Shown: positions 54,012 to 63,231, numbered from the stretch's first letter. The stretch: DNA of 64,000 nt from Bin87 sp963666415 (GCA_963666415.2 CAXXPD010000002.1:930001-994000); one strand, 5' to 3'. The notes: generated from the sequence alone by a model not told the origin. Translations and numbers: made by a program.

Positions 54012-54869
54012 TTAAACAGGCCCGTCGTCGTTGTTGTCATTCTCCGCGGCTGGCGCGGCTTCGGGAACAGCATCTTGGGACGCCGGAATTTCGGCTGGCG
54101 CTTCGGGAACTGGCGTTGCTTCAGCCGAGGCTTCCGGACTAGCTGCTGCGACGGTTGGCTCCGACACCGATGCGATCGGTTCGGTTGCGGACGGCGCCGG
54201 CGGGGCCACGTCGGAGGCGGCGGCAGTTGGCTCAGCCGTGGTTGCCGGCGCCGCGGTGGCAGTTGCACCATTGGTCGACCGGGTGATTGCATTCATTCTA
54301 ATGGCGCGTTCCGTCACCGGGTCGCGCAACAGGCTAAGCGCTTCCATGGTGGCCTGAACAATGTTGATTGGATTGCGCGAGCCTAACGATTTGCCGACTA
54401 CGTCCTGAACGCCGCCCAACTCCAGCATGGCGCGCATGGCGCCGGCGGCAATGACGCCGGTGCCCGGGGGAGCGGGTTTGATGATTACGATAGACGCCCC
54501 CTTGCGGACCGATATCGCGTGGGGAATCGTGCTGCCTTTGAGGGGAATAGTTACGGTGCTGCGGCGCGCCACCGCGTTGCCTTTCCGCACCGCGTCTGGG
54601 ATCGCCAACGCCTTGCCCATGCCGGCTCCAACGTGGCCTTGCCCATCGCCGACTACAACCAGCGCGTTAAAGCGCAGCCGACGACCGCCTTTGACGACTT
54701 TGGAAATGCGGCGAGTGTGTACTACCCGTTCGGTGAATCCACCGCTGTCATCCTCTCGCGGCCGTTGCTCCCGGTCGCGACCCCGACCACCACGTCCGCC
54801 ACGGCGGTCGCCGGGCGGGCGGTCTCCACCACCTCTGTTATCGCCTCTACGTGTTGCAGGAGAAACCAT
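54012..54869 (-). CDS. rpsE: 30S ribosomal protein S5 with long N- and C-terminal extensions
   Basis: The core (residues about 45-200) is standard S5: FTERVVHTRRISKVVKGGRR, VVGDGQGHVGAGMGKA, GKSLGSRNPINIVQATMEAL. Before it is a 40-residue Arg/Gly/Asp-rich stretch, and after it about 80 residues of Ala/Pro/Glu/Ser low complexity ending NDNNDDGPV. The total of 285 is far above the usual 165-175. Overlaps rplR by one base. Confidence 0.95.
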   Translation of the reverse strand: MVSPATRRGDNRGGGDRPPGDRRGGRGGRGRDREQRPREDDSGGFTERVVHTRRISKVVKGGRRLRFNALVVVGDGQGHVGAGMGKALAIPDAVRKGNAVARRSTVTIPLKGSTIPHAISVRKGASIVIIKPAPPGTGVIAAGAMRAMLELGGVQDVVGKSLGSRNPINIVQATMEALSLLRDPVTERAIRMNAITRSTNGATATAAPATTAEPTAAASDVAPPAPSATEPIASVSEPTVAAASPEASAEATPVPEAPAEIPASQDAVPEAAPAAENDNNDDGPV

Positions 54870-55231
54870 CAGAATATAAGCCCTCCTTCGCGGGCAGCGT
54901 CGGCCAAGGCCTTCACTCGTCCATGAAAACGGTAGCCACCCCGGTCGAATACGACAGAGGTAACCCCGGCAGCGATAGCGCGTTCGGCAACCATTTTGCC
55001 GACGGCAACTGAGGCGGCGGTTTTGGGTTGAGCCTGCTCGTCGGACGTCAATTCCTGGCTTGATGCGTAGGCCAGGGTGTGTCCACGGGCGTCGTCGATC
55101 ACTTGGGCGTAAATGCCCTTCAGGCTGCGAAAAACGCAGAGTCGTGGGCGTCCAGGTGTACCATGAACCTTGTTTCGCACCCGTCGGTGCCTGACGACGC
55201 GCAATTTCCGGGAATCTTTATCGCGTGGCAT
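54869..55231 (-). CDS. rplR: 50S ribosomal protein L18
   Basis: 120 residues: RHRRVRNKVHGTPGRPRLCV, FRSLKGIYAQVIDDARGHTL and VVFDRGGYRFHGRVKALADA. Binds 5S rRNA with L5. Normal position between rplF and rpsE. Confidence 0.97.
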   Translation of the reverse strand: MPRDKDSRKLRVVRHRRVRNKVHGTPGRPRLCVFRSLKGIYAQVIDDARGHTLAYASSQELTSDEQAQPKTAASVAVGKMVAERAIAAGVTSVVFDRGGYRFHGRVKALADAAREGGLIF

Positions 55232-55312
55232 TTACAGTTTGCTCTCAGGATTTGGTCAGGTTTGTCGGTAAGGTTTGTTGGTGAGATTGGAAGGAGTGCG
55301 CTTGGCGGTGCG

Positions 55313-55927
55313 TTACACGGCCCGGCGGGCAGCTGCCTTTCCAGGTTTAAGGCGCAACACTTCGCCTTGATAGCGAATGCCTTTTTCTTTGTAACGGTTC
55401 GGCGGACGAACCCGGCGGACTTTGGCCGCCAGTTGGCCAACTTTTTGCTTGTCGATACCCGCAACATGAACCCTGTTGTTGCCTTCCACTTGCATGGTGA
55501 GCCCTTCCTCGGGGAACAACTCCACGGTATGACTGTAACCGACACTAAGGGTGATGCCTTCGCCGTTCTGTTGAACACGGTAACCCACGCCCATCAGTTC
55601 CAGCGTACGTGAGTAACCTTCGGTAACCCCGATGATGGCATTGGCAATCAGTGTGCGCGTCAGGCCGTGCAGCGCGTGGTGAAATTTCCGATCGGTGCGC
55701 CGTTCCACGACAACCTGGCCGTCTCCCACTTTAACGTTCACTTCAGGGTGGAATTTTTGAGTCAAGGTGCCACGGGGCCCGGTGACGACCACGCCACCGT
55801 AGATCACCTCTACGGATACTCCGGAAGGTATCGCAACCGGCTGGCGGCCAATGCGCGAAAGTGGGCGTTCCGTGGGTGCGACGCGTTCGGCAACGCCGAC
55901 ACTTATCAGAGCTTCATTACCAGACAT
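55313..55927 (-). CDS. rplF: 50S ribosomal protein L6
   Basis: 204 residues from ATG 55927, which overlaps the rpsH end by 11 bases and follows GGGGAG. L6 normally begins at SRIGRQPVAIP; here about 25 extra residues precede it and no Met is available closer. Core motifs are VVVTGPRGTLTQKF, MGVGYRVQQNGEGITLSVGY and the end RPPNRYKEKGIRYQGE. An alternative start at 55945 would add six residues. Confidence 0.94.
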   Translation of the reverse strand: MSGNEALISVGVAERVAPTERPLSRIGRQPVAIPSGVSVEVIYGGVVVTGPRGTLTQKFHPEVNVKVGDGQVVVERRTDRKFHHALHGLTRTLIANAIIGVTEGYSRTLELMGVGYRVQQNGEGITLSVGYSHTVELFPEEGLTMQVEGNNRVHVAGIDKQKVGQLAAKVRRVRPPNRYKEKGIRYQGEVLRLKPGKAAARRAV

Positions 55928-56315
55928 AACAGACAATCTCCCCACCGATGCCTTTGCGCCAGGCTTGGTAACCGGTCATCATTCCCTGCGAAGTCGAAAT
56001 GATGGTGATACCCAACCCGCCGTATACCCGGGGAATCTCGCCGTGGCCGACGTGTACCCGCAGGCCGGGCTTGCTCACTCGTTTCAGGCCGCGTATCGCG
56101 CTCAGTTCGCCTTCCCGATAGGCCAGTTGAACCCGCATGGTGGCGAATTTCTGACCGCGGGCCTCTTCCCAATCCCGGATGTATCCCTGGGATTTGAGAA
56201 TGTCGGCAATGGCAACCTTGATCTTGGACTGGGGTATCAGCACGGACTGATGCTTGGCCTGGATCGCATTGCGAATCCGGGTCAACATATCAGCTACTGG
56301 GTCATTAATGGGCAT
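55917..56315 (-). CDS. rpsH: 30S ribosomal protein S8
   Basis: 132 residues: MPINDPVADMLTRIRNAIQA, AIADILKSQGYIRDWEEARG, KRVSKPGLRVHVGHGEIPRV and a GLGITIISTSQGMMTGYQA end. Its stop region holds the start of rplF. Confidence 0.97.
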   Translation of the reverse strand: MPINDPVADMLTRIRNAIQAKHQSVLIPQSKIKVAIADILKSQGYIRDWEEARGQKFATMRVQLAYREGELSAIRGLKRVSKPGLRVHVGHGEIPRVYGGLGITIISTSQGMMTGYQAWRKGIGGEIVCYVW

Positions 56316-56359
56316 TCCGGTGTTGCTCCTCTTTAATTACAACAACTGCTGCGGTCAAT

Positions 56360-56665
56360 TTACAGGCTGGCCTTGCGAACGCCGGGCAACAACCCGTCCA
56401 GCGCCATCTCACGGAATGAAATGCGAGACAGACCGAAGTGGCGGATGTACGCCCGGGGCCGTCCGGTGGCTCCGTCCCGGTTGCGTACGCGGTTGGGATT
56501 GGCGTCGTGGGGTAGTAGGGCCAATTTCTGTCTAGCCTCAAACCTCTGACGCGCCGGCAGCGAGAGGTCTCGCGCTTCCGCCAGCAATGCAGCACGCTGT
56601 TGGGCGAATTTGGCTACCGTCTGCTTGCGTCGTTCGTTTTTGACGATTAGGGATTTCTTGGCCAA
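56360..56665 (-). CDS. rpsN: 30S ribosomal protein S14 (zinc-independent type)
   Basis: 101 residues, the long form: MAKKSLIVKNERRKQTVAKF, LSLPARQRFEARQKLALLPH and GATGRPRAYIRHFGLSRISF. The Cys pairs of the short zinc form are absent. Confidence 0.96.
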   Translation of the reverse strand: MAKKSLIVKNERRKQTVAKFAQQRAALLAEARDLSLPARQRFEARQKLALLPHDANPNRVRNRDGATGRPRAYIRHFGLSRISFREMALDGLLPGVRKASL

Positions 56666-56688
56666 GGTAATTCTCTCCTGGGTGGGAA

Positions 56689-57402
56689 CTACTGCTGTAT
56701 GAAGGGCATCCCGAAGTGTTCCAGCAATCGGGACCCTTCGGCGTCATTGGATGCGTTGGTGGTGATGGTTACCTGGAAGCCCCGCAACCGGTCAATGCTG
56801 TTGTAGTCAATCTCGGGGAACACAATCTGCTCGCGCAGTCCCAACGAGAAATTGCCCCGCCCGTCGAAGCCGCGTCGTGATATGCCTCGGAAGTCGCGAA
56901 TACGGGGCAGCGCCGTCAATATCAGGCGTTCCAGGAAGTAGTACATACGGTCGCCCCGCAGGGTCACAGTCGTGCCGATGGGGTTGCCTTCCCTGACTTT
57001 GAAGTTGGCGATGGACCGGCGCGCCCGGGTGATTATCGGCTTCTGGCCGGAAATCGTCGTCAGATCTCTGACGGCGCTTTCCATGGCGCGGCCGTTGGTC
57101 AACGCTTCGCCCAGGCCAATGTTCAGGTTGATCTTGGTGATCCGTGGCACCCGCATCGGACTGGCGAACCCGAATTCGGTCATCATCGCCGGAACGATTT
57201 CATCGAAATACTGGGCTTTCATGGTCGGCGGCGGTAGGGCCGTCGGTTCGGACCCGTTGGATCCGGTATTGTCCTGCCCGCGTCGCTGTCGACGACCGCG
57301 ACTTTCGGCTGGGGCAGCTTCCTGCACGGCGGCTTCCTGCACGGCAGTAGTCTGCGCCCCTTCGTCGGCCTGGTTGGCTTGTTCTTCCTGGTTGGTGGTC
57401 AT
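56689..57402 (-). CDS. rplE: 50S ribosomal protein L5 with N-terminal extension
   Basis: 237 residues. The L5 core starts near residue 61 (MKAQYFDEIVPAMMTEFGFA) and includes RVPRITKINLNIGLGEA, KPIITRARRSIANFKVREG and LREQIVFPEIDYNSIDRLRG. About 60 Gln/Glu/Ala-rich residues precede it. The long start 5 bases after the rplX stop is preferred, since the internal Met has no ribosome site; the internal start cannot be excluded. Confidence 0.94.
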   Translation of the reverse strand: MTTNQEEQANQADEGAQTTAVQEAAVQEAAPAESRGRRQRRGQDNTGSNGSEPTALPPPTMKAQYFDEIVPAMMTEFGFASPMRVPRITKINLNIGLGEALTNGRAMESAVRDLTTISGQKPIITRARRSIANFKVREGNPIGTTVTLRGDRMYYFLERLILTALPRIRDFRGISRRGFDGRGNFSLGLREQIVFPEIDYNSIDRLRGFQVTITTNASNDAEGSRLLEHFGMPFIQQ

Positions 57403-57407
57403 AATGC

Positions 57408-57680
57408 TTACTCGTCCCGATTGCGGAACTGGGTGCTGGGTTCGGTGTAGTTGCTTTGCACCAGTTTGATGTTGGAGCGATGAATGGACGATTCTTGCTG
57501 TACGCGCCCTCCCTGGCGAATGCCGGGGCGGGGTTTGACGTGTTTGGTGACGATGCTCACACCCTCAACTACAACCCGGCCGCGTTCGGGCAACATATTG
57601 AGAACGCGGCCAGTTTTCCCTTTGTCTTTTCCGGCAATGACCAACACGTCGTCGCCGCGCCTGATTTTGGATTTCGCCAT
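57408..57680 (-). CDS. rplX: 50S ribosomal protein L24
   Basis: 90 residues with the KOW motif: KIRRGDDVLVIAGKDKGKTG, VVVEGVSIVTKHVKPRPGIR. Its ATG overlaps the rplN stop by one base. Confidence 0.96.
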   Translation of the reverse strand: MAKSKIRRGDDVLVIAGKDKGKTGRVLNMLPERGRVVVEGVSIVTKHVKPRPGIRQGGRVQQESSIHRSNIKLVQSNYTEPSTQFRNRDE

Positions 57681-58048
57681 TACACTACCTCAGGGGCCAA
57701 CGACACGATCCGCATGAATCCTTTGTCGCGCAGTTCCCGGGCTACCGGGCCAAATATGCGCGTGCCGCGTGGCAACTGGTTGTCGGTGATGAGCACGGCG
57801 GCATTGTCGTCAAACTTGATGTAGGTGCCATCGGGCCGCAACAGGGGAGCTGCTTGCCGAACCACCACCGCCTTGACGACGGTTCCTTTCCGTACTGGTG
57901 AATTGGGCACCGCTTCACGCACCGTGCAGACGATGATGTCGCCCACCGATGCGTACTTGCGACGGCTGGAGCCTGGAATGTTGATCAGGCGGATTCGTCG
58001 CGCGCCACTGTTGTCCGCGACGTGGAGCCTCGTGTAACTCTGAATCAT
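57680..58048 (-). CDS. rplN: 50S ribosomal protein L14
   Basis: 122 residues: MIQSYTRLHVADNSGARRIR, KYASVGDIIVCTVREAVPNS and KGTVVKAVVVRQAAPLLRPD. A highly conserved protein at the subunit interface. It begins directly after the rpsQ stop. Confidence 0.97.
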   Translation of the reverse strand: MIQSYTRLHVADNSGARRIRLINIPGSSRRKYASVGDIIVCTVREAVPNSPVRKGTVVKAVVVRQAAPLLRPDGTYIKFDDNAAVLITDNQLPRGTRIFGPVARELRDKGFMRIVSLAPEVV

Positions 58049-58429
58049 CTACGCTTCCTCGTCGTCGGCATCTTCCATCGCCGCGTCGTCCGCATCATTT
58101 GGTTCCTCGTCGGAATCAGCAGCCGCCGTGCGAAGGAGGGAGTTGTCCTCCAGATCGATCGGCCGCACGTCGGCGACTTCACGGCGTGCCATGATGTCCA
58201 GCAACCGCCAGTGCTTGGTGCGGGAGATCGGGCGAGTTTCCTGGATCCGAACCGTGTCGCCGATGCGACATTGATTGTCGGGGTCGTGGACATAGAAACG
58301 CGTTACGCGGCGCATCTGCTTGCGGTACACGCGGTGGCGTTGTTTCCACACCAGTTCGACAACGGCGGTTTTGTCCATCCGGGTGGCTACTACAGAGCCG
58401 ACCCGAACCTTGCGCATTGTTATTGCCAT
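58049..58429 (-). CDS. rpsQ: 30S ribosomal protein S17 with acidic C-terminal tail
   Basis: 126 residues. The OB-fold core is normal (GSVVATRMDKTAVVELVWKQ, VHDPDNQCRIGDTVRIQETR, PISRTKHWRLL) and ends near residue 85. About 40 further residues become strongly acidic (DEEPNDADDAAMEDADDEEA), unusual for an rRNA-binding protein. Confidence 0.95.
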   Translation of the reverse strand: MAITMRKVRVGSVVATRMDKTAVVELVWKQRHRVYRKQMRRVTRFYVHDPDNQCRIGDTVRIQETRPISRTKHWRLLDIMARREVADVRPIDLEDNSLLRTAAADSDEEPNDADDAAMEDADDEEA

Positions 58430-58496
58430 TGAAAATATTCCTGGAGTTTGGCCCTGGAGTTTGTCTTGGGTAAAACGTTCGGAAATCGTAAGGCGC

Positions 58497-58688
58497 TTAT
58501 GCTATTTCGCGTTCCCGCAAACACGTCAGCAGCCTGGCGATATCCTTCTTGGTTTTGCGCGGTTGGTTGGTGTCGGTCAACTGGTTGGTAGCGTCCCTGA
58601 ACCGCAGGTTCATCAGTTCTTTGTAGGACTTCTCCAACTCCTCTCGAATTTGGTCGTCAGATAGCGCCCTGATTTCGTACATCTGCAT
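58497..58688 (-). CDS. rpmC: 50S ribosomal protein L29
   Basis: 63 residues: MYEIRALSDDQIREELEKSY, KELMNLRFRDATNQLTDTNQ and IARLLTCLREREIA. It sits near the exit tunnel. Starts 3 bases after rplP. Confidence 0.96.
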   Translation of the reverse strand: MQMYEIRALSDDQIREELEKSYKELMNLRFRDATNQLTDTNQPRKTKKDIARLLTCLREREIA

Positions 58689-58691
58689 GGT

Positions 58692-59132
58692 TCAGCCACC
58701 GGTTCCCGATAGCAAGGCCGTGATCCGGTCCTTGTAGACAATCTTGGTACGGATCGGCAGTTTGTGGGCCGCGCGGCGCAGGGCTTCTTCCGCGTGGTTC
58801 AGAGGCACGCCGCCCACTTCAAACATGATGCGTCCCGGCTTCACCACTGCAACCCAGTGGTCGTTGGCCGCCTTCCCGCCGCCCATGCGCACTTCCGCCG
58901 GTTTCTTGGATACCGCCTTGTCGGGGAAGATGCGGATCCAGGTGCGTCCACCGCGCAGGAGGCTACGGGAAATGGCGATACGAGCCGATTCAATCTGACG
59001 GGCGGTAATCCAGTCTGGACTCATGGCTTTGAGTCCGATTTCCCCGAATTCAACCTTGTTGCCCGTGGTCGCGGCGCCGCGGCGCTTGCCCCGTCCCATC
59101 TTGCGGAATTTGGTTCTCTTTGGTTGTAACAT
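58692..59132 (-). CDS. rplP: 50S ribosomal protein L16
   Basis: 146 residues: MLQPKRTKFRKMGRGKRRGA, FGEIGLKAMSPDWITARQIE, WIRIFPDKAVSKKPAEVRMG and HKLPIRTKIV. Helps position tRNA at the peptidyl-transferase centre. Confidence 0.97.
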   Translation of the reverse strand: MLQPKRTKFRKMGRGKRRGAATTGNKVEFGEIGLKAMSPDWITARQIESARIAISRSLLRGGRTWIRIFPDKAVSKKPAEVRMGGGKAANDHWVAVVKPGRIMFEVGGVPLNHAEEALRRAAHKLPIRTKIVYKDRITALLSGTGG

Positions 59133-59184
59133 TTTCCTGGTCTCCGTAGTCGGTCGGGTCGACCGGGCCGATGCGTTTTATCGG

Positions 59185-59925
59185 TTAGTTTTCCAGTTCG
59201 GCAGCGGCGTCGGCTTCGGGGTCGGCGTCCTGACTGGCGACGCGGAATTCAATGCTTTCCAGTTCGGTATCTTCTTCGGCTGCCGGCGGCATGATCTGAC
59301 CTTTGTAGATCCACACCTTGATACCGATTCGGCCCATTGCGGTGGACGCCTCGGACAAAGCGTAGTCGATGTCGGCGCGCAGGGTATGTAGGGGAACCCG
59401 GCCCATCATCAGCTTCTCGGTACGTGCGATTTCGGCGCCAGAGATGCGGCCCTTGGTAATGATTTTTACGCCCTCGGCGCCGGCCTGCATAGTGCGCAGG
59501 GCAGCCTGACGCATCGCGCGGCGGTAGGCAACGCGGCGGCTCAGCTGGTCGGCGATGTTCCTGCCCACCAGATACGGATCCAGTTCGGGTTGCTCAATTT
59601 CTATGATATTGAGACGCAGTTGGCCCGCAGTCATCGTTTCCAAGCGGGAACGCAGACCCTTGACACGATCGCCATCCCGGCCGATCAGGATGCCTGGCCG
59701 CGCGGAATGCACGTTGATGATGATTTCCTGAGCCGTGCGGTCAATCTCGATTTTGGCAATGCCGGCATCGGAAAACGCGGCGTACTCAGCGTGGATGGAC
59801 CGCCTGATGGACATGTCCGCTTGCACGCTGGCCCGATACTGGGCGCCGTTGTTAGCGTACCAATGGGTCTTCCAGTCTTTGATGATGCCCAGACGGAACC
59901 CCAGGGGATGGGTTTTGTGGCCCAT
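59185..59925 (-). CDS. rpsC: 30S ribosomal protein S3
   Basis: 246 residues: MGHKTHPLGFRLGIIKDWKT, KH-domain GILIGRDGDRVKGLRSRLE, and GRISGAEIARTEKLMMGRVP with GRIGIKVWIYKGQIMPP. The C-terminus has an extra acidic segment of about 25 residues (EEDTELESIE...DPEADAAAELEN). Confidence 0.97.
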   Translation of the reverse strand: MGHKTHPLGFRLGIIKDWKTHWYANNGAQYRASVQADMSIRRSIHAEYAAFSDAGIAKIEIDRTAQEIIINVHSARPGILIGRDGDRVKGLRSRLETMTAGQLRLNIIEIEQPELDPYLVGRNIADQLSRRVAYRRAMRQAALRTMQAGAEGVKIITKGRISGAEIARTEKLMMGRVPLHTLRADIDYALSEASTAMGRIGIKVWIYKGQIMPPAAEEDTELESIEFRVASQDADPEADAAAELEN

Positions 59926-59928
59926 AGG

Positions 59929-60273
59929 TTAGTTCTCCTGTATCTCGTCCACTTCGATGATGATATGGCTGGATCGCCGGGTAACCCGACCGATGCGCCC
60001 ACGGGCCCGTGGGCGAAAACGCTTGATCGGACGGGCCTGGTCTGCCGATATTCGGGTGATGCGGAGACCATCCCGATTCATGAACTGATTGTTCTCTGCA
60101 TTGGAGGCCGCCGATTGCACCACCTTAGCCACGGTGCGCGCCCAGGGGGAAGTCATCAGACTGAGCTGGTCTAGTGCATCGTTAACCGATTTGCCCCGCA
60201 CGGCGTCCATGATGGGTTTGAGCCGTTTGGGAGACGCGCCAATTTGCTTGGCCAATGCCCTCACTGCTGGCAT
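59929..60273 (-). CDS. rplV: 50S ribosomal protein L22
   Basis: 114 residues: AKQIGASPKRLKPIMDAVRG, KSVNDALDQLSLMTSPWART, and the tunnel-loop region RPIKRFRPRARGRIGRVTRR. Three bases from rpsC and four from rpsS. Confidence 0.97.
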   Translation of the reverse strand: MPAVRALAKQIGASPKRLKPIMDAVRGKSVNDALDQLSLMTSPWARTVAKVVQSAASNAENNQFMNRDGLRITRISADQARPIKRFRPRARGRIGRVTRRSSHIIIEVDEIQEN

Positions 60274-60277
60274 GAGT

Positions 60278-60562
60278 TCACCTCACCCGGCTGGCCCGCT
60301 CGGAGCGGGAGACGTGTCCGCGGTAGGTCCGCGTGGGGGCAAATTCGCCCAAGCGGTGGCCCACCATGTTTTCGGTTACGAACACCGGAACATGCCGCCG
60401 GCCGTCGTGAACGCCAAAATTCAGCCCTACCATTTCTGGCATGATCATCGAGTCGCGAGACCAGGTCCGAATGACCGTGGCTTCTCCCGACCCCCGCACG
60501 GCATTAACTTTTTTCAACAGCTTCGGGTGGACGTAGGGTCCCTTTTTTACTGACCTTGACAT
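60278..60562 (-). CDS. rpsS: 30S ribosomal protein S19
   Basis: 94 residues: MSRSVKKGPYVHPKLLKKVN, TWSRDSMIMPEMVGLNFGVH and VGHRLGEFAPTRTYRGH. Contacts S13 and tRNA at the subunit head. Confidence 0.97.
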   Translation of the reverse strand: MSRSVKKGPYVHPKLLKKVNAVRGSGEATVIRTWSRDSMIMPEMVGLNFGVHDGRRHVPVFVTENMVGHRLGEFAPTRTYRGHVSRSERASRVR

Positions 60563-60598
60563 AGCAATTGCACGCCTGAATGTTTGTGTTGATACGTC

Positions 60599-61435
60599 CT
60601 AGCGACGTTGGCGACGTCCCCGGATAATGAACCGGCTGGATGTCTTTCTCTTGTTGCGGGTCTTGTGCCCCAACGTTGGCTTGCCGGTGGGGGACTTGGG
60701 GCCCGGCATACCGATCGGTGAGCGTCCTTCCCCGCCGCCGTGCGGGTGATCCACGGGGTTCTTGGCAACGCCGCGAACGTGGGGACGCCTTCCCAGGTGC
60801 CGTTTTGCTCCGGCCTTGCCCAGGCTCTCGTTTTTGTGGTCGGGGTTGGACAGTTGTCCGACGCTGGCGCGACAATTGAGCAGAATCCGCCGCATCTCCC
60901 CGGAAGGCAACCGGATGAGCACATATTCGCCCTCGCGCGACAGCACCTGCGCGCCAGTGCCGGCCCCGCGAACCAACTGACCGCCCCGGCCCGGCGTAAG
61001 TTCCAGGTTGTGTACCACCGTTCCCGTGGGGATGTTACGCAGCGGCAGCGAATTGCCCGGGCTGATTTCAGCGGCCGGCCCGGATTCCACATAGTCTCCC
61101 ACGGAAAGGTTCACCGGTGCCAGGATGTACGACTTTTCGCCGTCCACGTAGTGGAGCAATGCGATACGAGTCGTTCGGTTTGGATCGTACTCGATGGATT
61201 TAACGGTCGCCGGAACGCCGTCCTTACGCCGTTTGAAATCAACTTTGCGGTACATCTGCCGCGATCCGCCGCCACGATGGAAGGCGGTGATTTGCCCTCG
61301 GTTGTTGCGGCCTGCACGTTTCTGCAGCGGTTCCAGCAACGACTTTTCCGGCTTCGACGTGGTAATTTCTTCGAATGATGGGCGCACCGCATTACGGGTA
61401 CCGGGAGTTATGGGGCGCAAATTTTTCAGCGGCAT
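60599..61435 (-). CDS. rplB: 50S ribosomal protein L2
   Basis: 278 residues: LRPITPGTRNAVRPSFEEIT, RNNRGQITAFHRGGGSRQMY and the C-terminal GVAKNPVDHPHGGGEGRSPI with the conserved functional His. Needed for subunit joining and peptide bond formation. Confidence 0.98.
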   Translation of the reverse strand: MPLKNLRPITPGTRNAVRPSFEEITTSKPEKSLLEPLQKRAGRNNRGQITAFHRGGGSRQMYRKVDFKRRKDGVPATVKSIEYDPNRTTRIALLHYVDGEKSYILAPVNLSVGDYVESGPAAEISPGNSLPLRNIPTGTVVHNLELTPGRGGQLVRGAGTGAQVLSREGEYVLIRLPSGEMRRILLNCRASVGQLSNPDHKNESLGKAGAKRHLGRRPHVRGVAKNPVDHPHGGGEGRSPIGMPGPKSPTGKPTLGHKTRNKRKTSSRFIIRGRRQRR

Positions 61436-61495
61436 AATATTCGCTCTCGTTGATTAGCGTAGTTTGAAGGCGTCAGTTGATACTTGATGAACGGA

Positions 61496-61780
61496 CTACA
61501 GGCCTTCAATTAAATCAATGCGGTCGCCCGGCCTCAAGGTAACAACTGCTTTCTTAATGTCGGGTTGCTTTTTCACACGCGGGCCGTAACGCTTCTGCTT
61601 GCCACGATTGACGGTGATGTTGACGCTCAGCACGGTAACGTTGAAGTTCGCCTCAACGGCCTGCTTAACCAGCGTTTTGTTAGCCCGGCGCGCAATCTGA
61701 AAGGTATATTGCCCGGATTCCTGAAGCAGCGTGCTTTTTTCAGTAATGGTGGGTTTGAGTAGTACTTCGGTGAGATGCAT
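61496..61780 (-). CDS. rplW: 50S ribosomal protein L23
   Basis: 94 residues: LLKPTITEKSTLLQESGQYT, FQIARRANKTLVKQAVEANF and VNRGKQKRYGPR. Docking site for signal recognition particle and trigger factor at the exit tunnel. Overlaps rplD by one base. Confidence 0.96.
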   Translation of the reverse strand: MHLTEVLLKPTITEKSTLLQESGQYTFQIARRANKTLVKQAVEANFNVTVLSVNITVNRGKQKRYGPRVKKQPDIKKAVVTLRPGDRIDLIEGL

Positions 61781-62445
61781 TATTCCGCACCCTCCGCTGC
61801 GATCGTCCGCGCTCGGTGTCGAGGGGCATTACAAATCTCTTCGATGCGTCGCACCGCATCCACGGTGATTAGAATTGTCTGCCGTTTCAACACATCGTTG
61901 GCGTTAACCAGATCCGACGGGAGTGTCCAAACCTGTTTCAGGTTACTGCCGGCCTGTACCACGCTTTGGTCAGCATCGCGGGTTACGATCAAAACCGAAC
62001 CGGCAAGATTGAGGCTTCGCAGGAGCTGGTTCATGGACTTGGTGCGTCTGTCCAAGTCCGCCAATGAGTCGATGCACATCAGCCGCCCCTGGCGAATTTT
62101 TTCGGAAATGACGCACTTCAGGGCGTTGCGGCGCATTGCTCTGGGTAGCGCCTTCCGGTAATCGCGAGGCTTGGGGCCGAAGGCGATGCCGCCGTGCCGC
62201 CATTGCGGCGACCGAATGCTACCCTGCCGGGCCCGACCAGTGTGCTTTTGTATCCAGGGTTTGCGACCGCCGCCCGACACCTCGGCGCGGGTCCGCGTCG
62301 AGTGGGTGCCCTGGCGCTGGTTGAGCTGATAGATGACCATGGCTTGATGAACCAGCGTCTGGTTCATCGGCACGCTGAAAACGCCGTCATCAACGATGAT
62401 GGTGTCGATTGCGTCGCCGCTCCGGTTGATTACGGGAAGTTCCAT
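61780..62445 (-). CDS. rplD: 50S ribosomal protein L4
   Basis: 221 residues: HQAMVIYQLNQRQGTHSTRT, RAEVSGGGRKPWIQKHTGRA, RQGSIRSPQWRHGGIAFGPK. The extended loop lines the exit tunnel; in many bacteria L4 also represses the S10 operon. Starts 18 bp after rplC. Confidence 0.97.
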   Translation of the reverse strand: MELPVINRSGDAIDTIIVDDGVFSVPMNQTLVHQAMVIYQLNQRQGTHSTRTRAEVSGGGRKPWIQKHTGRARQGSIRSPQWRHGGIAFGPKPRDYRKALPRAMRRNALKCVISEKIRQGRLMCIDSLADLDRRTKSMNQLLRSLNLAGSVLIVTRDADQSVVQAGSNLKQVWTLPSDLVNANDVLKRQTILITVDAVRRIEEICNAPRHRARTIAAEGAE

Positions 62446-62463
62446 TTTAGGGATGGTTCCTTG

Positions 62464-63105
62464 CTAATTTGCGCCGGGCAACGACTTGCGTTTCCCGGTT
62501 TTTCGGATAGTAACGGGGCTGTTGGGAGCGCCGGGGATGCCGCCTTTCACGATCAGCAGGTTCCGTTCCGCGTCCACCTGCACTACTTCCAGGCCTTTGC
62601 TCGTAACCCGACGGTTGCCCATGTGTCCGGACATTTTGAGGCCCTTGAAGACCTTGCCCGGGGTGGTGCCGCCGCCAATGGAACCGGGAGCGCGCTGCCG
62701 GTCGGATTGGCCGTGGGTGCGCGGGCCACCGTGGAAGCCGTGGCGCTTCATTGTGCCCGCAAAACCCTTGCCCTTGGATTTGCCAATGACGTCTACAATT
62801 TCGCCGGGTTCGAACATATCGACGGTGACCAGCTGCCCTACTTCGTGCTCGCTGATGTCGTCGGTGGCAACTTCCTGCAGGCGACGCCCAATCTGGTTGC
62901 CCTGCAGGTGGCCGGCTTCAGGTTTGTTGGGTTTGCGAGTGCGTCCGAAACCCAACTGAATCGACTCGTAACCATCCTTCTCGACGGTGCGGATTTGAGT
63001 AACGGCGCACGGGCCGACTTCGATGATGGTCACGGGTTGCACGAATCCGGCATCGTTGAATACCTGAGTCATGCCGATCTTTTTTCCTAGAAGCGCCTTT
63101 ATCAT
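62464..63105 (-). CDS. rplC: 50S ribosomal protein L3
   Basis: 213 residues: ALLGKKIGMTQVFNDAGFVQ, VDVIGKSKGKGFAGTMKRHG and the conserved HGFHGGPRTHGQSDRQRAPG loop close to the peptidyl-transferase centre. A 126-bp gap separates it from rpsJ, the longest unfilled gap of the cluster; a GC-rich hairpin could form there but no clear promoter is visible. Confidence 0.97.
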   Translation of the reverse strand: MIKALLGKKIGMTQVFNDAGFVQPVTIIEVGPCAVTQIRTVEKDGYESIQLGFGRTRKPNKPEAGHLQGNQIGRRLQEVATDDISEHEVGQLVTVDMFEPGEIVDVIGKSKGKGFAGTMKRHGFHGGPRTHGQSDRQRAPGSIGGGTTPGKVFKGLKMSGHMGNRRVTSKGLEVVQVDAERNLLIVKGGIPGAPNSPVTIRKTGKRKSLPGAN

Positions 63106-63231
63106 ATTGATTGCCTGTAAAGTGTTGCCGATTTGGCTGCTTTTGATAGATGAAACGGCGGCGGTGGCTCAGGGCCTACCGCCTGCCGGTGGGTCATGTT
63201 TTCGACGTTGGTGTAGCTAACCCAAGCCCAA

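Noticed and set aside
63106..63231. A possible tRNA or extra gene between rpsJ and rplC
   Set aside because: No cloverleaf or coding frame; a GC-rich hairpin is the only structure seen.
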